A program made the translations under genes and the position numbers. This document shows positions 52,706-64,000 of a stretch of DNA of 64,000 nucleotides, piece after piece. The DNA is from Wolfiporia cocos. Lineage: Eukaryota > Basidiomycota > Agaricomycetes > Polyporales > Phaeolaceae. The notes under the pieces are model-generated. The model had not been told where the DNA came from and did no database searches. It saw nothing but the letters and a program-made list of their open reading frames with translations. Numbering within the stretch: the first letter of the stretch is position 1; each line of letters opens with the position of its first letter. Location of the stretch: assembly GCA_029448655.1 (NCBI GenBank), contig JACCLO010000013.1, forward strand, positions 1,550,001 through 1,614,000, read 5' to 3'.

Positions 52706-53785
52706 GTGACTGAGAATATACTTAATAGATGTAGAATTAGGTTGTATACTGTTATAGCCATTGGAAACTCATCCGTATCACAGGTGCAAAATTTCCCTTG
52801 TGTACTTTGGTATTGTAGGGCTTCTCAGTGCTGCCTCTGTACAATGTGCGTGTCTGGCATCACAGCCTATATCTATACTTATGTTCAAATGACTACTGCA
52901 GTTGCACTACTCTTCCGTGTTTATAGCCTCTGGGACAACCGGCGTTCCGTGAAGGTGATGTTGACTGGAGGCTTCATTGTGTGTTATGGTATCGCCGTTG
53001 TCGCCTCAATTGAAGATATACGAGTACTTGAAGGTATCACCACTCGGTGTCAATGTTTACGACCACCTCACCCCTTTGAATTCTAGATCAGTTCATGTAT
53101 ATTCCCCAAGCCGATGTGTGCTCTCTCAAGTTAACGTCGGACTTCATGATAGGCATTTGGAGTGGAATAGTATGATGATAGCTTCACTCAGGGGCTATTT
53201 TAAGTTACTGAATTTAATCTCTGAGCAGCTATCCTATGATATATTTGTTCTGTGCTTATTGATCGCAAATGCACTTAGCAGACCCCGCCGCCAGAACTTC
53301 GAGATTATCAGACAGCTCGGTCGTGATGGCGTCATACGATTCATAGTAGGAGTTTATCATCCTACAGTGCGATTATGATTGCTAATAGAGCACTTGCGGC
53401 AGGCTCTATCAAGTAACGACTGCCACACTTTGTATATATCAGTGTGCTATTAACTAGTATTTGCGTAGTGCTACATTTCACCAATTTCATGGTCAGCGTA
53501 TTAGGAGGTGTATGTGCCATCCTTCTTCATGCGATGCCTTTCACACTCCTGATAAATGATATCAGGCTGCACAGTTTTTCCTCACGACCTTGTAATCATC
53601 AATCTACTGCAACCAATACTCCGCTGCTGATAAACTTTGGCAGGATCACATGGTCATTGGAGACAGCCATTGTTTTCCGGCTCTTCCTCAATCTGCGATC
53701 TCTTGCGTTACAAAGATCAACGGTTGGTGAAGTGATTATGGTGCGACCCGCCATTTCAGAAGAGGTGGAGATGACTATAATGTGA
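52706..53785 (+). CDS. Membrane-protein fragment resembling basidiomycete DUF6533 family
   Basis: Two open stretches suggest one multi-exon or broken gene. The first (52706-53086) has hydrophobic segments and TTAVALLFRVYSLWDNRRSV followed by a strongly hydrophobic helix (MLTGGFIVCYGIAVVA), like the RVYALYGR-plus-helix signature of DUF6533 seven-helix proteins. The second (53444-53785) has a membrane-like N-terminal part and ends with FRLFLNLRSLAL, like the LNLR segment near that family's C-terminus. Stops lie between them, so introns or decay must be assumed; the first helices of the family were not found. Role unknown in the family. Confidence 0.35.
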
Positions 53786-54185
53786 CAAGTGTTGAAACAT
53801 CCAATCCCGATGCATGCCCACCGGCTCCAGTGATGTGCCCAATATGGAAAGAGTGACATTCAACGTATCGTCGGGAGACTTTGTTATTGCTTCTTTTACT
53901 TACTTGTTTTGTTCCTGAGCTTGAGTCATATGTAGTATAGTATGTAAATGTCTCTGAACCCCTTTTAGCCACTGCACTTTCAGGGTACCAACACTGAGGT
54001 TAGCTCTACATACTATACATACTATACATACTCTACCTTTATAATTGCTTACATAATGTACAGTTGCTCATACACCATTTCCGTGAATATAGACATGTTA
54101 GTACGCTATACTAGCGCACTTACTATCACATGATGAGATAGCATGTCAATGAATATGATTATGCTATACTAATCACATTGAATAT

Positions 54186-54641
54186 ATGCAAGGCTTATGC
54201 ATGTTTCATGTCAGCAACAATGCACAGCTTATGAGACTGTCAGTTCCCAAAGCTGCACAGTATGTACTCTCCATGAGTGGAGAACCAGAATATTACTGCT
54301 CATGTTCCCTATACTGTCACAATAATTGTGTCAAAGTCAATCACAGCATATACTTCAACCACAAGAAGATGAAGTTATTGGCATCAGGGAAGCTCCCTCA
54401 AAGTATCCGGCCCACAAAGAGGAGAAGAATAAATCTGAGAGTGAGTTTGAATGGCACATATATCCAAGATGTGATGCATACACAACAAAAAAAATCGGAC
54501 TCACCACACATAACATGTAGCCTGAGGAAAATGCCACAACAAGTACAGTGGTTCTGCTTGAAAACAGATGCAGATGAGAGCCCATTCAGTGACAGTAGGC
54601 AATTGTACCAGTCAACTGGTGTCACAAGAAATATATTGTGA
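54186..54641 (+). CDS. Hypothetical protein, 151 aa
   Basis: One open frame, ATG 54186 to TGA. It contains YYCSCSLYCHNNCVKVNHSI, a cysteine-rich motif followed by His (FNHKK), and a basic patch (RPTKRRRINLR). Similar Cys-rich starts occur in fungal transposon-encoded proteins, so it may be the N-terminal exon of a lost element. No other support. Confidence 0.3.
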   Translation: MQGLCMFHVSNNAQLMRLSVPKAAQYVLSMSGEPEYYCSCSLYCHNNCVKVNHSIYFNHKKMKLLASGKLPQSIRPTKRRRINLRVSLNGTYIQDVMHTQQKKSDSPHITCSLRKMPQQVQWFCLKTDADESPFSDSRQLYQSTGVTRNIL

Positions 54642-54648
54642 TTTTTCC

Positions 54649-55340
54649 CCTATTTTTGCGATTTATATTCCGATTTCTAGGCTTGAAAACCGTCGCTGGA
54701 GGTATCACGTGCGTAGGTAGATAAGATCTTCACTATCTCGCTATCTCTACAGGTCACGTTGTTATATCTAGAGTCACGGGTAGTTACCTCGTCATATGAC
54801 TGTCACTTAGTTGTTACTGTAGGCACATGATCCTGATGCGCACAGACCGTCACTTTAGGGTAGACAAAAGGTCTTTAGCTAGAGGTCTCCTACATGTATA
54901 TATACTGGCGACGTCTGAGGCTACTCCTCAGACTTAAGATTTTGGCCTAGGGGGCGTGTCCCCTGGTCACCTCTTTATTATCCCTCTGCTGCTTGTCTTC
55001 GCGTGCAGGGTCCTTGACGACAAAGCCTGCTGCGTCCTACTTGGGCGTGGGGGCTTCTATTCATTGCATCCATACCTGTCTCTTCTCTATTACTTGCTAG
55101 TCTGGGGGCGCACCGATACACTCATGGGTCGGTACCTCAGGCAATACGGCAGGACCTCTCAATAGAGGTGCCTTCTTGTTCTCCGCCTATGGAGGGTGGG
55201 GGGCTATTGGAGATAGGATAAGGCGGATATAGGAGTTCCCCGTTAGGACGGGTGGCATGGATGGTTTCCGTGTCAACTGGCTTGTACCAACCCCTAGTGG
55301 TTCAGGTCAGCTAGTCCTTGGCCCATGATTTAACTATAAG
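54649..55340. other. Possible LTR debris
   Basis: TGTGATTTTTCCCCTATTTTTGCG recalls the G2 LTR start with its CTATTTTTCCCGTATTTTTAC stretch, and CACAGACCGTC and CATGTATATATAC (about 54892) recall its promoter. I found no end or duplication. Confidence 0.3.
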
Positions 55341-55351
55341 GCCTACCATCA

Positions 55352-55626
55352 GGTGGGCCCACAAAATCATGTGACCGGATGGTAGTGATGGTTGAGGGTG
55401 GGCCCATGACTGCTGTGACTCAATGGTAATGATGGTTGTGAGTGGGCCCATGGTTTCCACAACCTGACAGCAGTGACAGTTGTGGATGGGCCCACCACCA
55501 CTGCAACTTGACAGTAGTGTCAGTTGTGGGTGGGCCTGTGACTGCTGCAACTTGATGGTTATAATGCTTGTGGGTGGGTCCACAACTGCCATGACTCAAC
55601 AGTTATGGTGGGCCCATGGCCTATCA
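55352..55626. repeat. 45-bp minisatellite, about 6 units
   Basis: Each unit starts GTGGGCCCA and has a CAACTTGA/TGACTCAA core and a GATGGTTGTG end. Units are 44-45 bp and diverge by transitions. Confidence 0.75.
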
Positions 55627-55889
55627 CCATAGCCTTTGCAGATGCCACAACTTCCACAGCTCTCACAGCCTGTTATAATATTTATTTTGGTGCCATGCAT
55701 ATTGACTACCCCTCGGGTATGGTATGAGGGACTTAGCAATTCAACATTTCTCCCTAGTCTTGTGACTGGCTGTTGGGCTCAATCCTAACACAATGTTTCA
55801 TCTTTATCATGTTCTGATGACTGTTTTATATTTATTATCCCTTGTTGAACATCACACCCAACCGTGATAGTTTATCGTGATGCTGATAT

Positions 55890-57120
55890 GTTGCATTCAA
55901 CTGCAACATTTCTATCCATCATTCCACTCTGTAATTTATCAGGCAGCTAGACTACCTATGGTGTCTGGTAGTATCAAGACACTGTGACCTCCAATACTTG
56001 CTAGCATATATAAACTCATGTATGTAATGGTCAGAGCTCTGTCATGGTTTTCTACTGGACTTACCTTTTTCCTCCCTTTATTCTCCATTACCAGCATAAA
56101 ATGATGTAATATAATTGTCACCATTGGATAGCCACTGAAGAGAGCTTTCAGTTGGTATACATATTGATATAGATGCCCATGCATGTGAGCTAGATGCTCA
56201 TACATGTGCTCTAATTGAGTGCTCAAGGCTCAGCCACCCACACATGACTGTGGGAATTGCCATATATGGGATACAATGTTTGGCATCTTATTAGCTAAGG
56301 GATAATGTCTTATTTAGGAGCTTATATTTGCTGCCACAATGCTGGAGTTAGCCACTATATAGTTTCCAGCCACAATGGACTTAGCCATTAACAGACCATA
56401 CTGTTCCAAAGTCACATGGTTGCATAGGTTAGGTATCACATGCTGTCATGAGACCCAATAACGATGTTCAGCCATAACACAATAACAATTGTGCCAAAAG
56501 AGCACAATGCCAAGTCTGTTGGCATTTGCAAGTCTCAGTACTTAAGCTATTATGGCACATGGTTGTCACATGCTCATGACATTAGGGTTAGTCATAATCA
56601 GCTGTATTATAGTAAGTGGACTGAGCCTTGAGCATGGCCTGTCCATTACTCAGCATATCATGGGAATATACAGTAGAACACTATGGATCCAGCCATTACT
56701 GGCCAGCACTCTGTACTAGTACATGCCATTACTGGCTTGTGCACAGACCAGGGAACTTTAGGGCAGACAGACTTGCTCTGCTGTGACTACATGTATACAG
56801 TATGGCAGTTGCTGAAGATGTATCCTCAGTTCTATCCATCTCATCTTCAGCTTAACAAGCCATCTCTATAATTTGCTTCTATCCTCTCTAAGCCATGCTT
56901 CAAAGCCCACCCCTCAACCTGATCAATGGGTTATTGACTTGTGTCATCTTCAGCTTGACCTTGTTTTAGTAACAAGAATCTTATGTTCACTCTCATACTT
57001 GGGAAACCAAGCTCAACAATTATTTGAGCTCTGGAGCCACTAGTGAAAGTCTGTGGACTTAGAGACTAGGCAAGTAAGGCACTATCACCTCAAGGAGAAT
57101 ATTCAAGACATGATATTTCA
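55890..57120 (+). repeat. Diverged LTR-A pieces
   Basis: CATATATAAACTCATGTATG (about 56006) and CTTCAGCTTGACCTTG (about 56950) match the promoter and downstream block of LTR-A, but about 900 bp apart, so other sequence lies between. A 56480-56590 segment recurs at 57880-57980. Confidence 0.45.
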
Positions 57121-57129
57121 ATGAGTAAA

Positions 57130-57385
57130 TATAGTTGACTCATAACACAGCCTTTGCAGCTTCCATGTCCTGTCACCAAGACCTTTGTGGCTTCTGCCAC
57201 CTGCAACTGCAACCCCAACCCCTGCAACTTCTGTGGCCTTAAATTGCAACAAATAATGGCCCCTGAAATCTTTGATCACAACCTCCATGGCTCTTGCAAC
57301 CTTTGCAACCTTTGCAACTTCTATGATCTGCCACCACAACCTTCACAGCTTCCACAACATTTCACCACAGCCCCTGTGTTATGAA
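57130..57385. repeat. Imperfect short repeats (CTTTGCAAC and relatives)
   Basis: Repeated GCAACTTCTGTGG, CCTTTGCAAC and CTTCCACAA blocks give a C/A/T-biased strand. No clear period. Confidence 0.4.
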
Positions 57386-57959
57386 ATTTATTTGAAACCC
57401 TGCTATCTTACCATTGCTTGAGTATTGTATAGGGGACTTGACATTAAACAGCATTCCCCCTGATCATATGCCTTGCTGCTGAGCTCAACCTTGGTGTTGT
57501 TTCATATTTATCATGTCTCAGTGATTGATTAGTATGTATCGTCCTGTCACAGTACCACCGGCAGTCCCAGACCGGCAGCTCCATGGGGACACATGCATCC
57601 AACACCACTTAGCCAAAAGGGCCACTATAACAGCTGAGCTGTTATAGGCGGTACACACTATATGTGTAGTTCATATTCCCATGCTAGGCACTTAATAGCA
57701 CCTCTACGGTAGCTGGCTTTCTACTGTTATGCAGGGTTATGCCAATGTGGTATGTTATGCCACCTGGGTTTCCAAGCCCGTTATAATCTGTGACACGTCC
57801 CTTGCTGTTCATTGTGTTCAACCATGACATAACACACACTGTAGTGGACCAAATACGATGTCTCAGCTGTAATGCAGTAGCCATTGCGCCAAAAGGGCAG
57901 AATGCCAACTCTGTTGGCATCTGTGGGTCTCAGTACTTAAGCTACTATGGCACATGGTT
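57386..57959. other. No gene; part of a dispersed repeat
   Basis: Contains the second copy (57880-57980) of the CTCAGTACTTAAGCTA(C/T)TATGGCAC segment. Confidence 0.4.
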
Positions 57960-58440
57960 GTGATGTGCTTGTGACATGACAGTTCATTGTGATCTTGATA
58001 TGTTGTGTGTAACTGAAACATTACTATCTATTATTTCACCTTGTAGTTTATCAAGTAGCTATACTACTTACAGTACAAGGTAGTACCTAGGACACTCAGA
58101 CCTAAGACACTCAGTAGCATATATAAACTCATGTATCAACCAGTCAAGCTCCTCAGCTTGACCTTGTTGTATTAACAAGAGATTTATATTTGCTCTCAAA
58201 ATTGGATGACCAAGCTCAGCAATATTTCTCAAGTCCTGAAGTCCCTGGACAAAGTCTTCAACTCAGGGACTCTGTTACGAGTCAAATCTATTTACCTGTT
58301 GGAATATCTTGTCTTGGATACTCTTCAATGGCAAGTAGTGCACTGCTCACCAAGTCCCTAAGTCAAAGACTTGGTCAAGGGACTTCAGACCCTAAGAAAT
58401 ATTGCTGAGGCTTGGTCACCCTAGTTTGAGAGTGAATACA
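57960..58440 (+). repeat. LTR-A fragment
   Basis: CATATATAAACTCATGTATC and CTCCTCAGCTTGACCTTG in plus orientation. Confidence 0.55.
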
Positions 58441-58449
58441 AGACTGTTA

Positions 58450-59089
58450 TGGGTAGTATACCCGTTTGATACATTCGAGTCCATGGATATATTCCTTCTG
58501 CCTTCAATCAAAAGGCTTGAAGGTTCGTCTAATATCCAGGCTGTCTTGCGAAAGGATATGAGTTTGATGCAAGAGTATTGAGGATAACTCACCTAAGTCT
58601 GAGAAGTCAATGTGTATTTCAAGGACCTAGTCGTTCGAGGGCTCGAGAATATACTGAGTGAATTTTCCTTCATTTGAGAACAAGTATAAGACTCTTGTTA
58701 TTACAACAAGGTTGAGCTGAAGAGCCTCAACCATAGTTACATGAGTTTATATACTTCACCAAGTATCTAAGGTCCTATGCATCCCAGATGTCACTGCTAC
58801 TACATACAATCTAGTTTGAAATGCATGATAAATGTAGTGATATATCTGCAACAGTATATAATAATGATAGGGGTATGACAGTTGAACGCCATCAGTCAAT
58901 CATATGATAAATACGAAACAGTACCAGAGTTGAATCTGTCATGTCTGAAATGGTGATAGCAATCTAGTACAATTGGGGTTGTTCCCAATGAAGTCACAAA
59001 TCTCCTGGGGTGTTGGTTGTGCAACAAGTCCCTGTATCATATTCACCCAATGGTGAGTTCTGCCAGTGTTAAAAATAAAATAATCATAA
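58450..59089 (-). repeat. LTR-A copy, minus orientation
   Basis: AAGGTTGAGCTGAAGAGCCTC, GAGTTTATATACTT, GTTGGTTGTGCAACAAGTCC, ending ATAATCATAACA. Confidence 0.7.
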
Positions 59090-59094
59090 CATGT

Positions 59095-59560
59095 CATGCA
59101 ACTGCCCCCCCTGAAGTCTCATGACTCTACTGGGCATAACCCCAGATGTACTAGTATACTAAGGCTTGTTTCAGGCTTGACAGATGCAACTCTATCACTG
59201 TTTCATATTTATCATTATGATTGACAGATGGTATTCAACTGCCATATTTCCTATCATTCTAATCTATCATTACTGGTTCATCACTGCATACTTATCATAT
59301 GTCTCAAGCTAGATTGTACTTAGTAGCAGTGACATCTGGGATACTTAGGACCATGGACACTCAGAGTAGTATATAAACTCATGTAACTACAGCTGAGGCT
59401 CTTCAGTTTTGACCCTGTTGTAATAACAAGAGTCTTACACTCACTCTCAAAGCTTGGGAAAATAAGCCTCAGTATAATCTGTGAGCTCTAACAAACTTAT
59501 CCTTTAAGTGCCCTTTGGCTTATTGGATCGAAGGCAAGTTAGTGAAGCTTGTCTATAGAA
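59095..59560 (+). repeat. LTR-A fragment
   Basis: Starts at CATGACTCTACTGGGCATAA, then GTATATAAACTCATGTAAC and GAGGCTCTTCAG. The outer end is missing. Confidence 0.6.
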
Positions 59561-59739
59561 CTTATATCCTTGGATTAGGATATCAAACAAGTGCAGGTAT
59601 TCAACCCATAACAAGCTACTCATATCAGTCATAGTATCATCTGTATTTGTGCCCAATATACTCCATCACTGTTACAGATTGAATATCCATTGTCCAAATA
59701 TCCTAAGCTAAATATTTAGTATCATCAAGTAGCAAAATA

Positions 59740-60385
59740 CTTGCCAGCCCTAAGCCCACAGTTGTTATGAGTTGAATATATTTACTAATCAGAATATCCG
59801 GTCTTGGATATTCTTCAGTAGCAAGTAGTTGTTATAGGTCGTATACCCGTTTGATATACTTGAATCGCAAGTATAAATTCTCTGCACCAAGTCGTCATGA
59901 CTTGTTGTCCATGCAATACCCTAAGTCGAAAGACCGAGGGTTCGTTCGATATTCAGTATGTGTTGAAGAATATATCTGGTTCATGAGCATGTACTTTTGA
60001 GAGTACTTGCCTAAGTCCGAGAAGTCTATGTGCACTTCGAGGACTTGGTCTTCAGAGCTTGAGAATATACTGAGCGTAGTTTCCTACATTTGAGAATGGG
60101 TATAAGACTCTTGTTATTACAACAAGGTCGAGCTGAAGAGCCTTGACTTAGTTACATAAGTTTATATACTACACTAGGTTTCAGGAGTCCTATCTGTCCC
60201 AGATGTCACCGATACTATCTACGTCCTAGATTGAAACATTTGATAAGTATGTAGCAATATATCTGAAATGATAGATAGCAATGTTGATGGTGGTTGAACT
60301 CCATCTGTCAATCGTAGAATGATAAGTATGAAACAGTGACAGGGTTGCACCTGTCAATGCTGAGATGAGCCCTATACGCTAGTAC
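59740..60385 (-). repeat. LTR-A fragment, minus orientation
   Basis: CTAAGTCCGAGAAGTCTATG, AAGGTCGAGCTGAAGAGCC, AAGTTTATATACTAC, ending in CCCTATACGCTAGTAC; the outer about 130 bp are missing. Confidence 0.65.
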
Positions 60386-60533
60386 ATCAGCAAAGTGTGA
60401 GACCATAGATCTACTCGTATCTACATAGATATACCTAGCAGGTCCTGTAACTGTAGCCAGACTGGTATACTCATGTATAACCCCCTTATAGTAGCAGGTC
60501 CTCGCAATAGCAAGCGCCCAGGGGACGGGTTCC

Positions 60534-60636
60534 TGCAAGGACCTCACCTGAGGCCCATGCTATTGCAAGGACCTCACCTGAGGGTCCATGCTATTGCGAG
60601 GACCTCACCTGAGGGCCATCGCTATTGCGAGGACCA
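60534..60636. repeat. 30/31-bp minisatellite, about 3.3 units
   Basis: Unit TGC(A/G)AGGACCTCACCTGAGG plus CCCATGCTAT. Confidence 0.85.
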
Positions 60637-60639
60637 CAC

Positions 60640-61880
60640 AATAGCGGTCGCCAGGCCTAGGAGCGCCCGAGGCAAGTATTGTACTATATCATGTTCATTC
60701 AATGTAGTGCCAATGAAACTTGAATATATTCGGGGTATGTATGAGTACAACAATGTCCGTAGTAAAAGTAAGTGACAGAAGGGGCCACAAAAGATCTACC
60801 AGAGAGCATCAGTCAGTAGCCTCGAGCATCAATGTCAACATGCACTGCTCACACCACAAATCGGCACAGATAGTGGAAGGATTTGTGCACGCTGGTGCGT
60901 TGCGTGAGAAACAGCATACGCATGGGTGTGGGGATAGACACTTACGTGTATGTCAGTCAGCGCACATCTTGATGAGGCGTTCACTGAGGTGGTCGCATGG
61001 CGGTGATCTCCACATCGGCACAGGCCGAGGTTCAACATACTCAGTGGGAAAAGCAGGCAGAAAACGTACCTTGTCATGAGAACCCACAGATGTAAACGAT
61101 TTGAGGTTGCCAAATGATGCCAGCACGTTCTGGAGTGATTGGTACATTAAGTACCTGTATGTTAGGGACAATATGGGTCAGTATATGCACGTCACCGGAG
61201 TGAAAGTGAGCCTACCAGTGAGAGAGGAACAACTTACTGGTAAGTACCAGCTGGACTCCATCCACCGCTTTGGCTCCCTTGCTGCTGATCTCTTCACCGC
61301 GAAGACTCGATTGGCTGCGGTTGAGCTCGGCATTGCCTCGCTAAGACTCAGAGGACAGTGTCACACAGAAAATGCGAGGAGAGAGATGGATTGCGCGCTT
61401 TGCTGTTATATGTTACAAACGACACAGTTTCAAGAGCCGACCAAAATACGACAGAAGAAAAAGTAGTGATACGTGATCGAGAGAAGCAAGTGATCATGTA
61501 ACTCGATAAGGAAAAATGACTACCATAACAGTCCTGTGACTATGAGTCCATGTGAAGTAGTGGAGAAAAACGGATGGGAGCCGCGTCGTTGGCACAGACA
61601 CGTCCGACATATCATCAGGATTGGTGTACGAAACGCGCAATGGCTCGGATTCCGTCAACGATGTCAAGACCGCATCCTATTTACGTGCGCATCTCGCCGC
61701 CCTCCAGCGTGGGAACGTCGGTCTGAAACGTTGTGGATCCTACTTCACGTTCACAAACCGCTCCCTCAGGACATGTCTCACGCACTGGTAGAGTCGGTGT
61801 GGAGGTTTTAGTACAGTAAGGAAAATAAACGAAAATACCAAAAATAAAATATAAGCGCAGGACGACGACCTGTATGCTCG
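60640..61880. other. No recognised gene; two small frames
   Basis: Frames at 61101-61466 (+, 121 codons, ends in a basic KIRQKKK) and 61536-61811 (+, 91 codons, Arg-rich) are in reasonable base context but I do not recognise either. The latter ends 70 bp before the 30-bp repeat. Confidence 0.3.
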
Positions 61881-62047
61881 TTAGTCCTGCAATGAATATG
61901 TCCATCCTCTTTAATCCTGCAAATAATATTTCGGTCCTCATTGATCCTGCAAATAACATTTCGGTCCTTGTTGATCCTGCAAATAGTATTCTGGTCCTTG
62001 TTGATCTTACAAGATATATTTCGGCCCTCATTGATCCTGCAAGTACC
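61881..62047. repeat. 30-bp minisatellite, 5.5 units, exact period
   Basis: Units start at 61881, 61911, 61941, 61971, 62001 and 62031 (TTGATCCTGC plus AAATAATATTTCGGTCCTCA). Because the period is 30 it reads as a 10-residue repeat in open frames on both strands (DPANNISVLI on plus, RTEILFAGST on minus). Confidence 0.9.
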
Positions 62048-62139
62048 CCGTGTGTAGTATCTGCTCGTATCTATGTATATCTACCGAGCTGCTATTTACA
62101 ATAGTTAGCGGACTAGATATGAGAGCTTGCGTTTTGCCG

Positions 62140-62269
62140 ATGTACAACTGGGGTTACACCCAGTAGAGTCACGAGTAGCCAGGGGAGTTGGTTGCGCAAC
62201 AAGTCCCTGTATCGTATTTGCCCAATGGTGAGCTCTGTGGGCGTTCGAAAAATCAAAATAACCGTAACA
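62140..62269 (-). repeat. LTR-A end fragment
   Basis: Its reverse complement starts TGTTACGGTTATTTTGATTT, identical to the LTR-A start at 15914. Confidence 0.75.
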
Positions 62270-62289
62270 GTAGTGCACTATCCACTAAG

Positions 62290-62770
62290 TCCCCTAAGTC
62301 AAAGACTATGGGTGAGGGGCTTCAGAGCTTGAGGGATATTGCTGAGGCTTGGTCACCCAAGTTCAAGAGTGGATATAAGACTTTTGCAAGGTTGAGCTGA
62401 AGAGCTTGACTGGTAAATACATGAGTTTATATATGCTACTGGGTTTTCTGGGTCTAAGTATCAGAGGTACATACCACCTGATACTGTAAGTAGACTAGCT
62501 ACATGATAGGTTACAGGGTGGAATGATAGATAGGAATGTTGCAGTTGAGCACAACAGATTAGGATCATGATATGCAGCTGTGGTTGAACATGATAATCAA
62601 TGAGGGATGATACATACTAATCAATCCCTGTAACATGATAAATATGAAACAATACTGGAGTCAGGCCCAGTGTGGCATATGACCTAGGGGATTGCTGTTG
62701 AATCAACAAGTCCCCTGTACAGTACTTGTGCAATGGTGAAATAGTGGGGCATCAAATAAATATTGTAACA
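62290..62770 (-). repeat. LTR-A-related fragment
   Basis: AAGGTTGAGCTGAAGAGCTT, GAGTTTATATATGCT, and an end ...AATATTGTAACA. More diverged than the others. Confidence 0.5.
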
Positions 62771-62829
62771 GCAGTCTTATGGATTAGAGCTCAGGTTATT
62801 GCAAAAGACTAGGTTTCCCTAGTGTAGTG

Positions 62830-63040
62830 GCAGATATGTATAAGACACTTGTAACACAACAAGGTCAAGCTGAGGAGCTTGACCAGTAAGTACATGGGCT
62901 TATATACCACTAACTATTGTCCAAGGTTACAATGTCCATAGTACTACTGATGTTGAATCAGAGGTGCTATGTGTATTACATAATGATAGATAGGAATGTG
63001 GCAGTTGAGTGCCACATGTCAGTATTGTGATATGTGATGA
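62830..63040 (-). repeat. LTR-A-related fragment
   Basis: AACAAGGTCAAGCTGAGGAGC and GGGCTTATATACCAC, minus orientation. Confidence 0.5.
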
Positions 63041-63275
63041 TATAGTCATATGGATGAATTTTCTGACTTGCCCCCATTTGATGGGACCTAGCATTCAGCC
63101 ACTTTGTGCTGCCTTGTACTGTATCCAAGCATGTAAACCACACTCCCATTTCACCTTCATCAATTCCTTCCCTATCATTTCATACTTATCAGACCCTAGT
63201 TGTTCACTGCATCCAACTGTGACATATATCACAATACTGACATGATGTGCCCAACCACATTATTCTCATTCCTAC

Positions 63276-63671
63276 TGACACAGACTAGCTGTGGGACTCA
63301 CTGCCTGGTTCCTAAGGTGAGGGGAATGGGCGATAAGGGGGAGCCAGTCAAGCACAAGCAGGTAAGTGATAGGCTTCTGCAGCGCTAGCTGAGAAGAATA
63401 GAACCAAAGACCAAGGGCACCAAGCCCCGCCCCAAACACACACAGGGAAAGGCACATGCTATTGCTAGTAAGCCTACCCTAAAGGAGAGTGGTCTGTGTG
63501 CCATAAGGGCGTATACAGCTAAGTCGCTATTCTACAATGGCCATGTCCACTGGTAATGGCTGGACCAGTAAGAAGGAGCGGGTTAGTAACCTTATGGTTG
63601 ACGTAGAAATGGGCACAGCCCAGATATAGGGTAACTGGTGATCCGGTAAGGTGAGGGACTATGGCTATTCA
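63276..63671 (-). repeat. Fragment of a G2-type LTR
   Basis: TGACACAGACTAGCTGTGGG is the reverse of the G2 LTR end, and CCACTGGTAATGGCTGGACC matches the G2 LTR CGCCGGTAATGGCCGCACC. It is cut by LTR-A at 63672. Confidence 0.65.
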
Positions 63672-64000
63672 TGTTACGGTTATTTTGATTTTTCGAATAT
63701 CGACAGAACTCACCACCGGGCAAATACGATACAGGGACTTGTTGCGCAACCAACCCCCTGGCTACTCGTGATCTTACTGGGCGCATCCCCAGTTGTACTA
63801 GTCCAACAGGACTCGTTTCATCTCTGGCAGATCCAACTCTGTCATCGTTTCATGTTCATCGTTTATTAAGCTGATAGATGGCGTTCAACCGCCATCATTC
63901 CTATCTATTGTCGCAGATATATCACTCCATACTTATCAAACGTTTGGGACTATAGCGTAGATAGTATCGGTGACATCTGGGACAGACTTGACCCCTGAAA
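63672..64000 (+). repeat. LTR-A copy, runs off the right edge
   Basis: Starts TGTTACGGTTATTTTGATTT and follows the 15914 copy closely for 329 bp. It may begin another element beyond the window. Confidence 0.8.

Overview
The window looks like a transposon-dense, gene-poor stretch of a basidiomycete (Agaricomycete-type) genome. The evidence is a KDZ-type (Kyakuja/Dileera/Zisupton) transposase relic, a DDE transposase relic of a type common in mushroom-forming fungi, chromodomain-bearing Ty3/gypsy elements, a LINE 3' fragment and a piece resembling the basidiomycete DUF6533 membrane family. I see no host gene that is clearly intact, and no rRNA, tRNA or CRISPR array.

Region 1 (1-16.8 kb): an old, degenerate Ty3/gypsy element (called G1 here) runs off the left edge. 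It has gag, then pol with protease, dUTPase, RT, RNase H, integrase and chromodomain, then an extra 3' ORF with a zinc knuckle, then an LTR-like repeat (LTR-A). A second element (G2m, minus strand, 4521-14600) sits inside the G1 chromodomain with a 5-bp target duplication. G2m carries a 5' leader, a conserved extra ORF of unknown function (ORF0), gag, and pol with the dUTPase at its C-terminus.

Region 2 (16.8-25.9 kb): a relic zone with a dispersed repeat (R1), a solo LTR, a DDE transposase pseudogene (18304-20685), a degenerate tandem repeat, and an LTR-A copy split by a roughly 1-kb hAT-like non-autonomous element.

Region 3 (25.9-39.1 kb): a KDZ transposase pseudogene interrupted twice, by a solo LTR and by a second copy of G2 (G2p, plus strand, 27243-37238) whose two LTRs differ at one base. 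Both G2 copies show a Tf1-type self-priming layout: an 11-nt stretch at the predicted RNA start is the exact reverse complement of the 11 nt just inside the 5' LTR. In G2m the primer side of this pair is mutated.

Region 4 (39.4-46.0 kb): a solo LTR, then an array of a short non-autonomous LTR element (TRIM-like): five 561-bp LTRs alternating with four 790-bp internal regions, period 1351 bp, apparently identical copies, the whole block flanked by one 5-bp target duplication (GAAAC). The TRIM shares its LTR ends, polypurine tract design and self-priming design with G2, so G2-type proteins may mobilise it.

Region 5 (46-64 kb): mostly unexplained or decayed sequence with a fragment resembling the RNase H1 N-terminal (viroplasmin) domain, a LINE 3' end, a second R1 copy, a DUF6533-like piece, several minisatellites, and a cluster of LTR-A fragments in both orientations. 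Old copies here and in region 2 show heavy loss of CpG to TpG/CpA, while G2 and the TRIM keep theirs, which gives a relative age order: G1, LTR-A and KDZ relics oldest, then G2m, then G2p, with the TRIM array the most homogeneous.
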